A stretch of DNA of 64,000 nt. Origin: Isoperla grammatica (lineage: Eukaryota; Arthropoda; Insecta; Plecoptera; Perlodidae). The stretch covers positions 38,822,579-38,886,578 of the forward strand of contig OX246746.1 in assembly GCA_945910005.1 (NCBI GenBank), in the 5' to 3' direction. Of the stretch, positions 12,701-44,954 are shown one piece after another. A program made the position numbers and the translations under genes. Numbering within the stretch: the stretch's first letter is position 1; every line of letters begins with the position of its first letter. The notes below the pieces were generated by a model that made no database searches, was not told where the DNA came from, and worked only from the letters and a program-made list of their open reading frames with translations.

Positions 12701-14442
12701 ATTCAAGGGACGTGGGTTCGAGCAGTGACTAAGACGGGTTTGCCGTGCGGCTGGGCCACATCTTTCAAGTGACTGTCATGTCATTCAAGGGACGTGGGTT
12801 CGATCAGTGACTAAGACGGGTTTGCCGTGCGGCTGGGCCACATGTCCCAAGTTAATGTCATCTCATTCAAGGGACGTGGGTTCGATCAGTGACTAAGACG
12901 GGTTTGCCGTGCGGCTAGGCCACATGTCCCAAGTGAATGTCATCTTATTCAACGGACGTGGGTTCGATCAGTGACTTAGACGGGTTTGCTGTGCGGCTGG
13001 GCCACATGTCCAAAGTGAATGTCATCTCATTCAACAGACGTGGGTTCGATCAGTGACTAAGACAGGTTTGCCGTGCGGCTAAGACAGGTTTGCCGTGCGG
13101 CTGGGCCACATGTCCCAAGTGAATGTCATCTCATTCAAGGGACGTGTGTTCGATCAGTGGCTAAGACAAGTTTGCCGTTCGGCTGGGCCACATGTCCCAA
13201 GTAAATGTCATCTCATTCAAGGGACGTGGCTTCAATCAATGACTAAGACGAGTTGGTCATGCGGCTAGGCCACATGTCCCAAGTGAACGTCATCTTATTC
13301 AAGGGACGTGGGTTCGATCAGTGACTAAGACGGGTTTGTCGTGCGGCTGGGCCACATGTTTCAAGTGACTGTCATCTCATTCAACGGACGTGGGTTCGAT
13401 CAGTGACTAAGACGGGTTTGCCGTTCGGCTGAGGCACATGTCCCAAGTGAATATCATCTCATTCAAGGGACGTGGGTTCGATCAGCGACCAAGACGGGTT
13501 TGCCGTGCGGCTGAGGCACATGTCCCAAGTGAATGTCATCTCATTCAAGGGACGTGGGTTAAATCAGTGACTAAGACGGGTTTGCCGTGCGGCTGGGCCA
13601 CATGTCCAAAGTAAATGTCATCTTATTCAATGGACTTGGGTTCGATCAGTAACTAAGACGGGTTTGCCGTGCGGCTGGGCCACATGTCCAAAGTGAATGT
13701 CATCTCATTCAACGGACGTGGGTTCGAGCAGTGACTAAGACGGGTTTGCCGTGCGGCTGGGCCACGTTTCAAGTGACTGTCATGTCATTCAAGGGGCGTG
13801 GGTTCGATCAGTGACTAAGACGGGTTTGCCGTGCGGCTGGGCCACATGTCCCAAGTGAATGTCATCTCATTCAAGGGACGTGGGTTTGATCAGTGTTTAA
13901 GACGGGTTTGCCGTGCGGCTGGGCCACATGTTCAAAGTGAATGTCCTCTCATTCAACGGACGTGGGTTCGATCAGTGACTAAGACGGGTTTGCCGTGCGG
14001 CTGGGCCACATGTCCCAAGTGAATGTCATCTCATTCAAGGGACGTGGGTTCGATCAGTGTTTAAGACAGGTTTGCTGTGCGGCTGAGGCTCATGTCCCAA
14101 GTGAATGTCATCTTATTCAACGGACGTGGGTTCGATCAGTGTCATAGACGGGTTTGACGTGCGGCTGGGCCACATGTCCCAAGTGAATGTCATCTTATTC
14201 AATCGACTTGGGTTCGATCAGTGACAAAGACGGGTTTGCCGTGGTGCTGAGGCACATGTCCCAAGTGAATGTCATCTCATTCAAGGGACGTGGGTTCGAT
14301 CAGTGATTAAGAGGCGTTTGCCGTGCGGTGTGGCTACATGTCCTAAGTGAATGTCATCTTATTCAACGGACGTGGGTTCGATCAGTGAGTGACTAAGACG
14401 GGTTTGCCGTGCTGCTGGGCCACTTGTCCCAAGTGAATGTCA
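9723..14442. repeat. 82-bp satellite array, right block
   Basis: About 57 further copies of the same 82-bp unit resume right after the LINE and end near 14442, where unique sequence begins. Segments of this block are near-identical to the left block. The stretch starting at 10220 matches the one at 2111 (offset 8109), and that at 12581 matches 4554 (offset 8027). The two offsets differ by 82, one unit. Units from about 13140 on are more divergent, which is usual at an array edge. Confidence 0.96.
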
Positions 14443-15210
14443 GTGCCGCGCGGGATGCAGATCAGGGACCCGCCGTTTATTCAACAAGCGATCGACGAAT
14501 GGGCTGCAAAACGTGATGAAAACGCGAGCAAAACAGCAAAACATTGAAGCTTCTTCGCAATGTTATAATGTGTAGATTGTGTACAGATACACGCAAATGC
14601 AATAGTAATATTTTGATTATAATATTCACCGTTATATGTATATGATTATAAAATATGCTCCTTTGCACGTCATTATTATTAGGGATGCGCTACGACTTAA
14701 CTAAATTGATAATCATATCATACAATGTTAATAATGAGATACATTACGATCATATCGCAAGGATGGATACAATATTGTATTTTTGGACTAAACAAGTCGA
14801 CATCTATCTAATCTAAGACAATGCGGAGTGACTATTTTTGTATTCGCCATAATAATAATATGCCCACTATTATAATATGCAAGTGTAATAATAACTATTG
14901 TAAAACCGATTTAGGATGCTTCAAGCGTTCGTAATTCTGATTCGGGATGTACTACTGCAGGTTCGATTACTGCCACATTTGATTACTGATAATCATTTCG
15001 ATTAGCGAAATGAAAAAGCAACAAGCATGCTTCCTTTTATTAATCAACTAAACAATTTGCAGGTAAGGAAATAAAAAATGAACTGCAATCATTATTATTT
15101 TCTTTAGAATGAACTTCACGTGTGTAGTTTGCTGTGATGGGAAAGGAAATGTTATGACTGCCCGTGCCAGTGATGTTTCCAACAAAGATTATGATCTGAA
15201 AGAATGGTAG
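14443..15210. other. Unassigned AT-rich spacer with a tiny ORF
   Basis: No host gene is visible. A 30-codon frame at 14455-14547 (plus) reads MQIRDPPFIQQAIDEW near its start. It faintly resembles the C-terminal tail of some transposon proteins, but I cannot assign it. Around 14693 a TAGGGATGCGC motif followed by TGATAATCATATCA stretches resembles one end of a degraded hAT-type MITE. The rest is low-complexity AT-rich sequence. Confidence 0.3.
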
Positions 15211-15218
15211 GCTAGCCC

Positions 15219-15892
15219 CAGTGGCGTAAGTAAGGGGGGGGGGTTTAGGGGGTTAAAACCCCCCCCGAAACTACATCGAGAATGATCTTACCTAATACTA
15301 CATTAACTTAATACTTGTAAGATAAGATCCTTAAACCACTTCAGTGTATAAAAATCGCAACAAATAACATTTTCATAATATTTATACACTTCACTTAGAT
15401 AAGATATATAATTGCTTTCAATTATATTTATGATTTCATCTACAACTAATATACCTTTCGCTCGAACCAGTAAAAGTGAGGGTACCTAAAAATGCATTAA
15501 TCTAATATTACAATATCACGTTCTGTGGATTTAAATTTAAATGTATGTGATGTGACCACAATGTTTCACTTCATCTTGGGATTATATTGAACAACCATAA
15601 AACATTAAAAACACATTAAAAACACAATTTCTATGCAATTCTTATTTAGAACTATAATAAATGCCTACTGTTACACTGTCACTTCAATATAATACAAACA
15701 AACGAGTAGTCATTCGAGTAGTGTTCTTTGAGTCTAAAAGGCACGAAATAATAATTATAGAAGTAAAAAAAAAATTCGCCTTCGGCGAAATGGCCTCTGG
15801 CGGCTGGGGCTGCGCCCCAGACCCCTTTCAATCCCCTCATCTCACTTTTCCCTAATTAACCCCCCCCGAAATAATTCCTAGTTACGCCACTG
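15219..15892. mobile_element. hAT-like MITE, CAGTGGCGTAA termini
   Basis: A 674-bp non-autonomous element bounded by inverted termini CAGTGGCGTAAGTA and TTACGCCACTG. It is flanked by a perfect 8-bp target-site duplication GCTAGCCC (15211-15218 and 15893-15900), diagnostic of the hAT superfamily. Inside the ends are G-rich and C-rich tracts that also pair. No transposase frame is visible. A 1577-bp element with the same termini lies at 52241-53817. Confidence 0.9.
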
Positions 15893-15900
15893 GCTAGCCC

Positions 15901-16320
15901 CGAGCTAGTCTTTTTGTACCCGACCGCTTCTTTCTTTCCGCGTCTCTCTATCTTGAGTAGGACGCTACTAGTTCCAGGATACTCTACGGCTCGCGTGCCG
16001 CGTAGCGCTACTGTCCAGTGAGCTAGGCGAGCGCGCTTGATTCGAATGAATATTAGGTTTTTGTTTATTTGTATGGCTTTGACTGAATAAATAACTTTGA
16101 AACTTTAATCATTCCCAGTGCAACGTAATTATGTAACTGTATTTAAAAAATCATATTGTTTGCAATAAAAATGACCAATTAAGTATGACTTTACTGATTT
16201 TTTCTACATTATTTCACATTCTATACCTATTTTCTCTAAACTTATCGAAAGAAATCGAATTTTCCCTGGACAACCTTAAAGCTCATTAAATTCTATACGG
16301 TATGACATTGTTTTGTAAAT
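15901..16320. other. Unassigned spacer
   Basis: I see no gene, RNA gene or clear repeat here, only mixed AT-rich sequence with a short GC-richer patch near 15900-16030. Confidence 0.4.
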
Positions 16321-16869
16321 AGGGATTACCGGATGTGCCAAACAAAAATATTTACCTCGAGCGCGAATTCCCGCATGGAGCGTGCCCGCACAGCCTTATC
16401 GTGCGTTGGTCGGTAACGTGGGTTGATTTTGTAATATAAACGCACTCCGGTTACCGACGCTGGTTGAAAATGTTACTCGCGTTCAAAATGCGGGTTACTA
16501 ACCTACGTTGGGTATACTGGTAATATAAACGCAATGCAGGTTAGCTACGCTGGTTCGTGTTTTCGCGCGTATGCGTATACATAACCTAAAAAAACATAGT
16601 TTCGTTTACCAATGTGTTGTTATACATACCAATTAGAGCAGCTAACTCAAGTTTCATGATGATAATCAATATGATAATGTTTTATGACAGCTAAAACAAA
16701 TTTTGATGTGTTTACCTTTACCATATGTGCACTGCATTTGAATGGTAAAATCACCATCTTCAAGGCATGTGGGTCGGACACGCCTATCGGGGGACGATGG
16801 TAGTCAAAAGTAATGTAAACGCAACCGATTAACCCACGTCAAATCAACTCGCGTTAAAAGCCAGTAATA
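16321..16869. repeat. Diffuse repeat with GTAATATAAACGC motifs
   Basis: Short motifs such as TAATATAAACGCA and GGTTA-CGACGCTGGTT recur at about 16430, 16510 and 16820-16880, partly in inverted order. This suggests a degraded MITE or satellite adjoining the array that follows. No boundaries or target-site duplication could be set. Confidence 0.35.
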
Positions 16870-17650
16870 TAAACGAGGTATGAGCGAAATGTAATGTGAG
16901 CGAAAAGTAAAGTGCGCGAAACGTAAACTGCGCGAAAGGACACTAAGCGAAAAGTTAAGTGAGCAAATAGTAAAGTACGCGAAAACTGGAGTGAGGGAAA
17001 GGACACTGAGCGAAAAGTAAAGTGAGCAAAAAGTAAAGTGAGCGAAAAGTAAAGTGAGCGAAAAGTAAAGTGCGCGAAAAGTAAAGTGCGCGAGCAGTAA
17101 AGTGAGCGAAACGTAAACTGCGCGAAGGGACACTAAGCGAAAAGTAAAGTGAGCGAATAGTTAAGTACGCGAAAACTGGAGTGAGGGAAAGGACACTGAG
17201 CGAAAAGTAAAGTAGAGAAAAGTAAAGTGAGCAAAAAGTAAAGTGCGCGTAAAGTAAAGTGCGCGAACAGTAAAGTGAGCGAAACGTAAACTGCGCGAAA
17301 GGACACTGAGCGAAAAGTAAAGTGAGCGAATAATAAAGTGAGCGAAACGTAAACTGCGCGAAAGGACACTGAGCGAAAAGTGAAGTGCGTGAAAAGTAAA
17401 GTAGACTAAGCGAATAGTAAAGTGAGCAAAACGTGTACTGCGCGAATGGACACTCAACGAAAATTTTTCGCTCTGTTCACGGTTCGCACACTTAAGAATT
17501 CGCTCACTTTCCATGTAGCCGCTCAGTGTTCTTTCGCGCAGTTTACGTTTCGCACACTTTACTTTTCGCTCACTTTACTTTTCGCGCACTTAGGGATTCG
17601 CGCCGTTAAGAATTCGCTCAGTTAAGAATTCGCTCACTTTCCATGTTCCC
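16870..17650. repeat. Inverted array of about 16-bp GTGAGCGAAAAGTAAA units
   Basis: From 16870 to about 17450 the sequence is a variable tandem array around GTGAGCGAAAAGTAAA (variants GCGCGAAACGTAAACT and GCGCGAAAGGACACT). At about 17455-17475 (CGAAAATTTTTCG) the orientation flips. The complementary units TTTACTTTTCGCTCAC follow to about 17650. The whole is a large imperfect foldback. The minus-strand frames rich in FAHFTFR-like runs are created by the repeat. Confidence 0.85.
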
Positions 17651-17715
17651 GTTAGGGGTTTAGGCCACTGGGCGCGTTGCGTGTTATTTTAGTGGCGCGA
17701 TCAGTGGCGCCTGCC

Positions 17716-17960
17716 ATTTGCACACAAGGTCCGTCGATCCCCTGGCGGGGGCTTGTCGAACTCCCAAGTCAGGTTGTCCCATCCATTTCCACCAGCGAAG
17801 TATTCTGAAATCAAATTTTGCATAATAAATTACTAGATTTAGGTAATAAAGCAGTTTTTGTAGTGGGCACGAGAATGGCGATTTTCGTGCCCATGAGAAG
17901 ACCTTACTTTGAGGTTTACCGAACCTCCGCCAGGGGATCGACGGACCTTGATTTGCACAC
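17716..17960. repeat. Inverted repeat with about 35-bp arms
   Basis: The left arm at 17716-17752 (TTTGCACACAAGGTCCGTCG then ATCCCCTGGCGG) is complementary to the right arm at about 17923-17960 (CCGCCAGGGGATCGACGGAC then CTTGATTTGCACA). About 170 bp separates them. This is probably a MITE or the ends of a small DNA transposon. No target-site duplication was identified. Confidence 0.7.
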
Positions 17961-18269
17961 AGTGTCAACACAGTATAAGGAGGTTTATACTGTGGTGTCA
18001 AGGTCTTTGGTTGTAACAACCACAACAACAACAACAACATCGCCCATCCTAGCCTTGGTGGATATATTTGGAATGACAGCTTTCAACAATTAGACATTCT
18101 ACAACATAATATAGCCTATCCACGTTATACTTTAGCTTTGTGCTTATAAAAAAAACATGAATTAACTAACGAGTAGGCCTATTACGGCTGGGAACTTTTG
18201 GCATGTTAACAGTTTTGATGTTTTAGCTAGGCAGGCTAGCCTATGTGATGAATTTAATAAGAGGTTATT

Positions 18270-39605
<21,336 letters not shown>

Positions 39606-39962
39606 TTCATACTTGTTTTTGTTACAACAGACTAGTCATAATTTTATAATTACAATTATGTTTACTGTAATTCACATTGTCTTAAAAGTTGTTACTTATT
39701 TAAACACTATGATTGCATATTTCATAATTGACACTAATAACACCAATTATTTTATAGTTATAAAACTTTGTTTGTTACGTTGTTGGTGATTATAAAAAGT
39801 TATTTTTAAAGTGTTATACATTTGGCAAACGTGCCTGTATTAGAACGTGTGTTATGTTTGGCTCCTGGAATGCATACGTGGAAGATGAGGGCTAAGAAGG
39901 ATTGAATGTGTTGGTGGTTTTCAAAGGCAAAGAAAAACTAAGAATTTTCTTACCAGTTACAC
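39606..39962 (+). other. Probable ATG4 3' untranslated region
   Basis: Sequence between the stop codon and the next transposon. No AATAAA or ATTAAA is present in this stretch. A TATAAA variant lies near 39758. The first AATAAA after the stop is at 40101-40106, inside the adjoining hAT element. Confidence 0.5.
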
Positions 39963-41348
39963 CAGTGGTTCCCAACCTTTTTTGACTCACGGCACCCCAA
40001 GTAGACACATTCAGTAGACATGTCCCCCCTCCCCCCCCCCCCCTCTTCCACTAATGTCCATGACAAAAGACCAATAATTTTAAGAATATATGAGAAGTGT
40101 AATAAATCAACACTTTGTTTATTTAATTATTGTAAAACCATGTAGGCTACTTATAGTTGGATACATAAGTACATTATTAGCTCAGTGGGAAATCTAGCGT
40201 TGACGTTTTTTAAAGTTGTTAAATGTCTTTGATTTGTGGCCGGATACTGGACGAACATACTCTTATTTCCTCTTTAACTAATAAAAGTCGTTCTCTTTAC
40301 TGGAACCCACTCTCTCGCAGATATGACGCTGAAAACTGCAGTAGAAATATTTTGTTCTGGTTCCTGATTGGTTGAGGGAGGTGGAGGGTGACTGGCGAGT
40401 ATGTTTGTGTTAATCTGCAGTACAGAACGTTGCATCCTCTATAATATGCTTCAGCGAAAATTCAACCGTGGTCAGACTATTATTAAAATGTGTTGTAACT
40501 TTTATAGTAGCCTACCTAGTAATAATTATTATTGTGTTTTATTTTCAAAATTTTCAGAAACAAGATTTTTTTTCAATTTTTACGAAAATTTTGCGGCACC
40601 CTCTTGAGAGGATAACGGCCGCGGCACCATGGTTGGGAACCACTGTGTATAACGGCCGCGGCACCATGGTTGGGAACCACTGTGTATAACGGCCACGGCA
40701 CCATGGTTGGGAACCACTGTGTATAACGGCCGCGGCACCATGGTTGGGAACCACTGTGTATAACGGCCGCGGCACCATGGTTGGGAACCACTGTGTATAA
40801 CGGCCGCGGCACCATGGCTGGGAACCACTGTGTATAACGGCCGCGGCACCATGGTTGGGAACCACTGTGTATAACGGCCGCGGCACCATGGTTGGGAACC
40901 ACTGTGTATAACGGCCGCGGCACCATGGTTGGGAACCACTGTGTATAACGGCCACGGCACCATGGTTGGGAACCACTGTGTATAACGGCCGCGGCACCAT
41001 GGCTGGGAACCACTGTGTATAACGGCCGCGGCACCATGGTTGGGAACCACTGTGTATAACGGCCGCGGCACCATGGTTGGGAACCACTGTGTATAACGGC
41101 CGCGGCACCATGGTTGGGAACCACTGTGTATAACGGCCACGGCACCATGGTTGGGAACCACTGTGTATAACGGCCGCGGCACCATGGTTGGGAACCACTG
41201 TGTATAACGGCCGCGGCACCATGGTTGGGAACCACTGTGTATAACGGCCGCGGCACCATGGCTGGGAACCACTGTGTATAACGGCCGCGGCACCATGGTT
41301 GGGAACCACTGTGTATAACGGCCGCGGCACCATGGTTGGGAACCACTG
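39963..41348. mobile_element. hAT-like element with its right terminus amplified as a satellite
   Basis: The left end CAGTGGTTCCCAACCTTTTT and right end GGTTGGGAACCACTG are inverted. The flanks AGTTACAC (39955-39962) and TGTTACAC (41349-41356) match at 7 of 8. The left 640 bp carries no transposase. From about 40612 to the right end the sequence is a 37-bp tandem repeat that includes the terminal inverted repeat itself. Confidence 0.85.
40612..41348. repeat. 37-bp tandem array containing hAT termini
   Basis: About 20 near-identical units GGCCGCGGCACCATGGTTGG followed by GAACCACTGTGTATAAC, with only a few point variants (for example GGCCAC and ATGGCTGG). Because 37 is not a multiple of three and the unit lacks stops on the minus strand, three overlapping long frames appear there. 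They are artefacts. Confidence 0.97.
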
Positions 41349-41677
41349 TGTTACACATTCATTGTCTACTCTTCTGTTGCCCTTGCTGTTTCCATCCTTC
41401 TAAGGGAGCATGTGATGCCACTTCTATGCTATGTGATTGTTAGGACAAATCATCAGGTTCAAAACAGGTCTTCAGTTAAAAGAGACTTAAATGAAATTGA
41501 AAATGCTTAACAAATGAGTGTCTTTATAAATGTAGAATTAAAGGCATTTTAGATGCAGGGCAGTTTATAGACATTGAAAAACTGGCTATTATTAGCTATT
41601 ACAGGATACACATGCTTTTCAGTGAGAGCATTTAGGTATTCACCACTGTACTAATATGTGAGTATTAAGGTACTCAC

Positions 41678-42203
41678 TAGGGATGGGCAAAAATATCGTT
41701 ATTCGATATTGAAAAACATTTGCGTTATCGACATAATTTAAGTATCAAAAGTATCAATATTATTGATTAAAATAGATAAATATAACTTAAAAATAGCTCT
41801 GTGTTTGCGCGCTAGCAAGAATCGGTACAGCAGAGGCGGAAATGGCGCTCTCGAGTAGCGCGTTCGTATCAGCACGTCTCGTAACCTTCAGTTCCATTTC
41901 CCCCACCCACTGCTCACCGCCTGCTCTCGATACACTCCATGCCCCCCTCCTTCCCCTCCCCCCCACCTACTATCGCCATATGAGCCGCTTCACTGCCGCT
42001 TGTGGTAATGCGCGTCTTGTCTCTCTCCTGCGAATTGTAAAAAAATCTTTCTTGCGAATATTTAATGAAATAACACATTTTGAAATGGAATTTTGGCTTA
42101 AATCTAACTTAAGAATTTTTTTTTTAGATACATATTATCGATAGATGATGGTAATTACCCTTCGATTATCGATGCCCATATTTGGTATTGATGCCCATCC
42201 CTA
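41678..42203. mobile_element. hAT-like MITE, TAGGGATGGGCA termini
   Basis: 526 bp with ends TAGGGATGGGCAAAAATATC and TGATGCCCATCCCTA, sub-terminal CGATATTG/ATTATCGATG motifs, and flanks GTACTCAC and GTACTCAT (7 of 8). No transposase was found. Confidence 0.85.
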
Positions 42204-42449
42204 GTACTCATTACTATATCATTCCTTTGAGTAATGTTTTCCCTGTTAAAAAGTTTATACAAATAAATATAACACAGTCCCGTAAACCATGTTTTTAAAT
42301 TTCCCCTCAGTAATGTCCCCCCATAATGTTTTCCCCTGTTCTAGAACATTCCATTAATTGACTAGCCTTAGGGCTGGGCAAGTCTCAAAATATCTCGAAA
42401 AGTTCAAGGAGAGATTTTTGCTCAACACTCACTCGACCTTCTCTTAGAC

Positions 42450-43412
42450 CAGTGGTTCTCAACCTTTTTTTAGTCGAGGCACACCTGGTAAGAATGGGAA
42501 AATCTGGCGGCACACTGCCATTTTTTTACTTCTCTATTGCATCAGAAGTGTATTTTATAATTTTGTATAGGAAACGGGGCAAATTGTCTTTGGCAAAAAT
42601 AACATGTTTATTTGTCTCAGCTGTTTTATTGTTGATGCAAATTTCCACTACTATCAATAAGTCGTCAATGGAGATCAGAGTTCAAATGTAAATATATTTT
42701 ATATTTAAATTAAAATATCAGTAAAAGAACATGTTTAGCGTCAATGAGAAACTTGAGCCTGGGCGTGCGAACAAATCTCTTCAATCCTTGGCTGTATGGC
42801 CAACAGCGACACTCGAAGCTCATTGTCCACGGAAAGAAGACGGTAACGTTTTTTATTTTTGATCGTTGTGAGAGCCGAAAAGGTTTGCTCACAAGTGTAC
42901 GTAGTTGGAAATGGCAGCAAAATCGACAACGCTCTACCTCTCTGCAGTAGATAGATCGCTAATATCGGTGGAGTAAGAGAAGGGGTCCCTAACCCAGTCG
43001 TACTTGGAGACATCAAGAGAGGGAAAGTATCGCGCCATTTGACCTTTAAGAGTTTCTAAGTGGCTAGAAATGTTTATCCCGGTTATTTCACCTGTCGGAT
43101 CGATGTCATTTGTCATTGGAAACATCCCCAAATCACCACTTTTCACATTTTCAATCCACAGAGTAAGTTTTTCACAAAACCCGTGTAATTTATCTGACAA
43201 TGTCAGAACATTTTCTTGTGGTCTTGTGGCAGTATATTATGCTTGTTAAGTTGAGTAAATAAGTCCGTCAAATATGTAAATAATCTGGTATCTGGACAGT
43301 TGAAAACAATAAATTAAATTAAAATAATTATAAAATTTCAAATTTTCGCGGCACACCATGTGCATCATGGCGGCACACTAGTGTGCCGCGGCACACCGGT
43401 TGAGAATCACTG
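42450..43412. mobile_element. hAT element with degenerate ZBED5-like transposase
   Basis: 963 bp with ends CAGTGGTTCTCAACCTTTTT and CACCGGTTGAGAATCACTG, flanked by TCTTAGAC (42442-42449) and TCTTAGGC (43413-43420), 7 of 8. The minus strand encodes the C-terminal part of a transposase. The termini are related to those at 39963-41348 but the interior is different. Confidence 0.88.
42730..43200 (-). pseudogene. hAT transposase C-terminal remnant (ZBED5-like)
   Basis: Two minus-strand frames, 42934-43200 and 42741-43016, cover consecutive parts of one protein. The first includes LHGFCEKLTLWIENV and YFPSLDVSKYDWVRDPF. The second has TTYTCEQTFSALTTIKNKKR and ELRVSLLAIQPRIEEI, which is the hAT dimerisation region as in ZBED5 and related domesticated genes. 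A frame break near 42950-42990 separates them, and the N-terminal BED finger and catalytic core are missing, so it is a fossil. Confidence 0.82.
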
Positions 43413-43712
43413 TCTTAGGCTGTCTCGAAACTTCAAGTCTCGATAATTGCGATACGTAATGAATGACTTACAATTTCCTTGACTTTTGTAAAGATTTTAT
43501 AAACTTCCCTTAGTCGAGATTAAATTCATTCAGATTTGATTAATAATCTATAATTAATCATGGGTGTAGAACAGGTTAGATTAAATTCCATTTTTTGTAA
43601 GCCTACTGAAGAAAGTCGGGAGAATTTCTAAGAAGATTTGTTATTTGTGCTCGATCTCGAATTTCGGTCAAAATTCAAGCTGAGTTGCTAATTCTTGCTT
43701 CAGCTTGACTTA

Positions 43713-43859
43713 GGGCCGGTATTTCAATGTCCATGTTAAAGTGTCAAGTAAATTTAACTGTCAGGTAAGCCAAGTTTGGTGTATTTCTATTGGCCGTTGT
43801 CATGGTGAAAACAATTTAACTGAGAAGTAGATTTTAACTGGACATTGAAATACCGGCTC
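43713..43859. mobile_element. PIF/Harbinger-like MITE
   Basis: 147 bp with about 25-bp inverted ends GGGCCGGTATTTCAATGTCC and GGACATTGAAATACCGGCTC. It is flanked by TTA on both sides (43710-43712 and 43860-43862), the 3-bp duplication typical of Harbinger. Confidence 0.82.
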
Positions 43860-43862
43860 TTA

Positions 43863-44954
43863 AACATGCCTGCTGGCCAAGCTCTACATACAAGGAAATT
43901 ACACACAAGGAGCATACGAAATAACATTCTATCCCCACAAATCAAATTACTGGTACAAACCTTTTCTCTAATTATTTGTGGTCCAATGATGGATTTAGTA
44001 GTATCACACAGTATTATACTGATCATATTTTAATGGTCCTACTTTCTTTTCAATGACAATACAATTGTGATTTATTTCATTCATTTCCCCCAGTATTGTT
44101 GTATCTTTATTTGTGGCTTGAAAAACGTTATATCTAGGACAATTTTATAAAGTTTTCCTCTCTGTAAGATTAAATTTTATTACCGATAGAAAAAATGTTA
44201 CAAACAAGTTAGTAAATTTAAAATAATTAATGCTACATTTCTGGAAAACTGATGCTAAGAAAATGTATCTCTGACCATATTGATAGGAGGTAAAAATCAA
44301 ATGTTATGTTACCAAATGGATCAACATTGTATTTGTATTTTTATGGGTGATTTGTCACTGCATGTTAAGTAATATAAATACTGTAGATGATTAGGTTTAA
44401 CCATAAATTACTTAACTTAATCAAATTTCAAAACATTATTTTTTATACAGTACTTCACTTTATGGTCCAGTGGTTCACAAAGTAGTATTTAGAGTAATAC
44501 TGCTGCTAGGTATTTTTGAAATTACATAAAAACCTCCAAGAACATATTACCCAACAGACCCAATGATTGACTACAGTACAAAAACAAATTTTGTTTATTT
44601 GTTTTTATTTATTATTACTGTATTTCAATATGTCAATCATTCGGAATAGTGCAATGATATCACAAAATATCACTCTTCGACACAATGTGCGTGATATCCC
44701 AGAATAGGTTCATAGTTGTAAAAAATTGTATTATACAATCATTACTGTATATAGTTTAGATGATATTTTTTTTAATTCTTACTTTTATCACTTTGTAAAA
44801 CTCGGCACTTTTAACCCTGAAAATATTACTAAATCATCAATCAAATTATTAAGCATTAACTATTAGGTTAGCCCAATATAACTACAACCAATAACCATGC
44901 ATTCTTTATTTACTACACAGTACACTATATCCAACTATTTATTTCAATTTGTTT
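43863..44954. other. AT-rich intergenic sequence
   Basis: No gene, RNA or repeat boundaries recognised. Confidence 0.4.

Noticed and set aside
1..14442. CRISPR array
   Set aside because: The repeats are contiguous without unique spacers, the unit is 82 bp, and the genome is clearly eukaryotic.
16804..17514. Minus-strand frames of about 80-117 codons rich in SLTLLFAHFTF
   Set aside because: Translations of the 16-bp array. The hydrophobic pattern is due to the repeat, not a membrane protein.
17818..18093. 91-codon plus-strand frame and its minus-strand counterpart upstream of ATG4
   Set aside because: They overlap the inverted repeat at 17716-17960 and have no recognisable motif or splice continuity with ATG4.
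40554..41358. Three overlapping minus-strand frames of 238-261 codons
   Set aside because: All arise from the 37-bp repeat, which is stop-free on that strand in each frame. The proteins are pure repeats with no family match.
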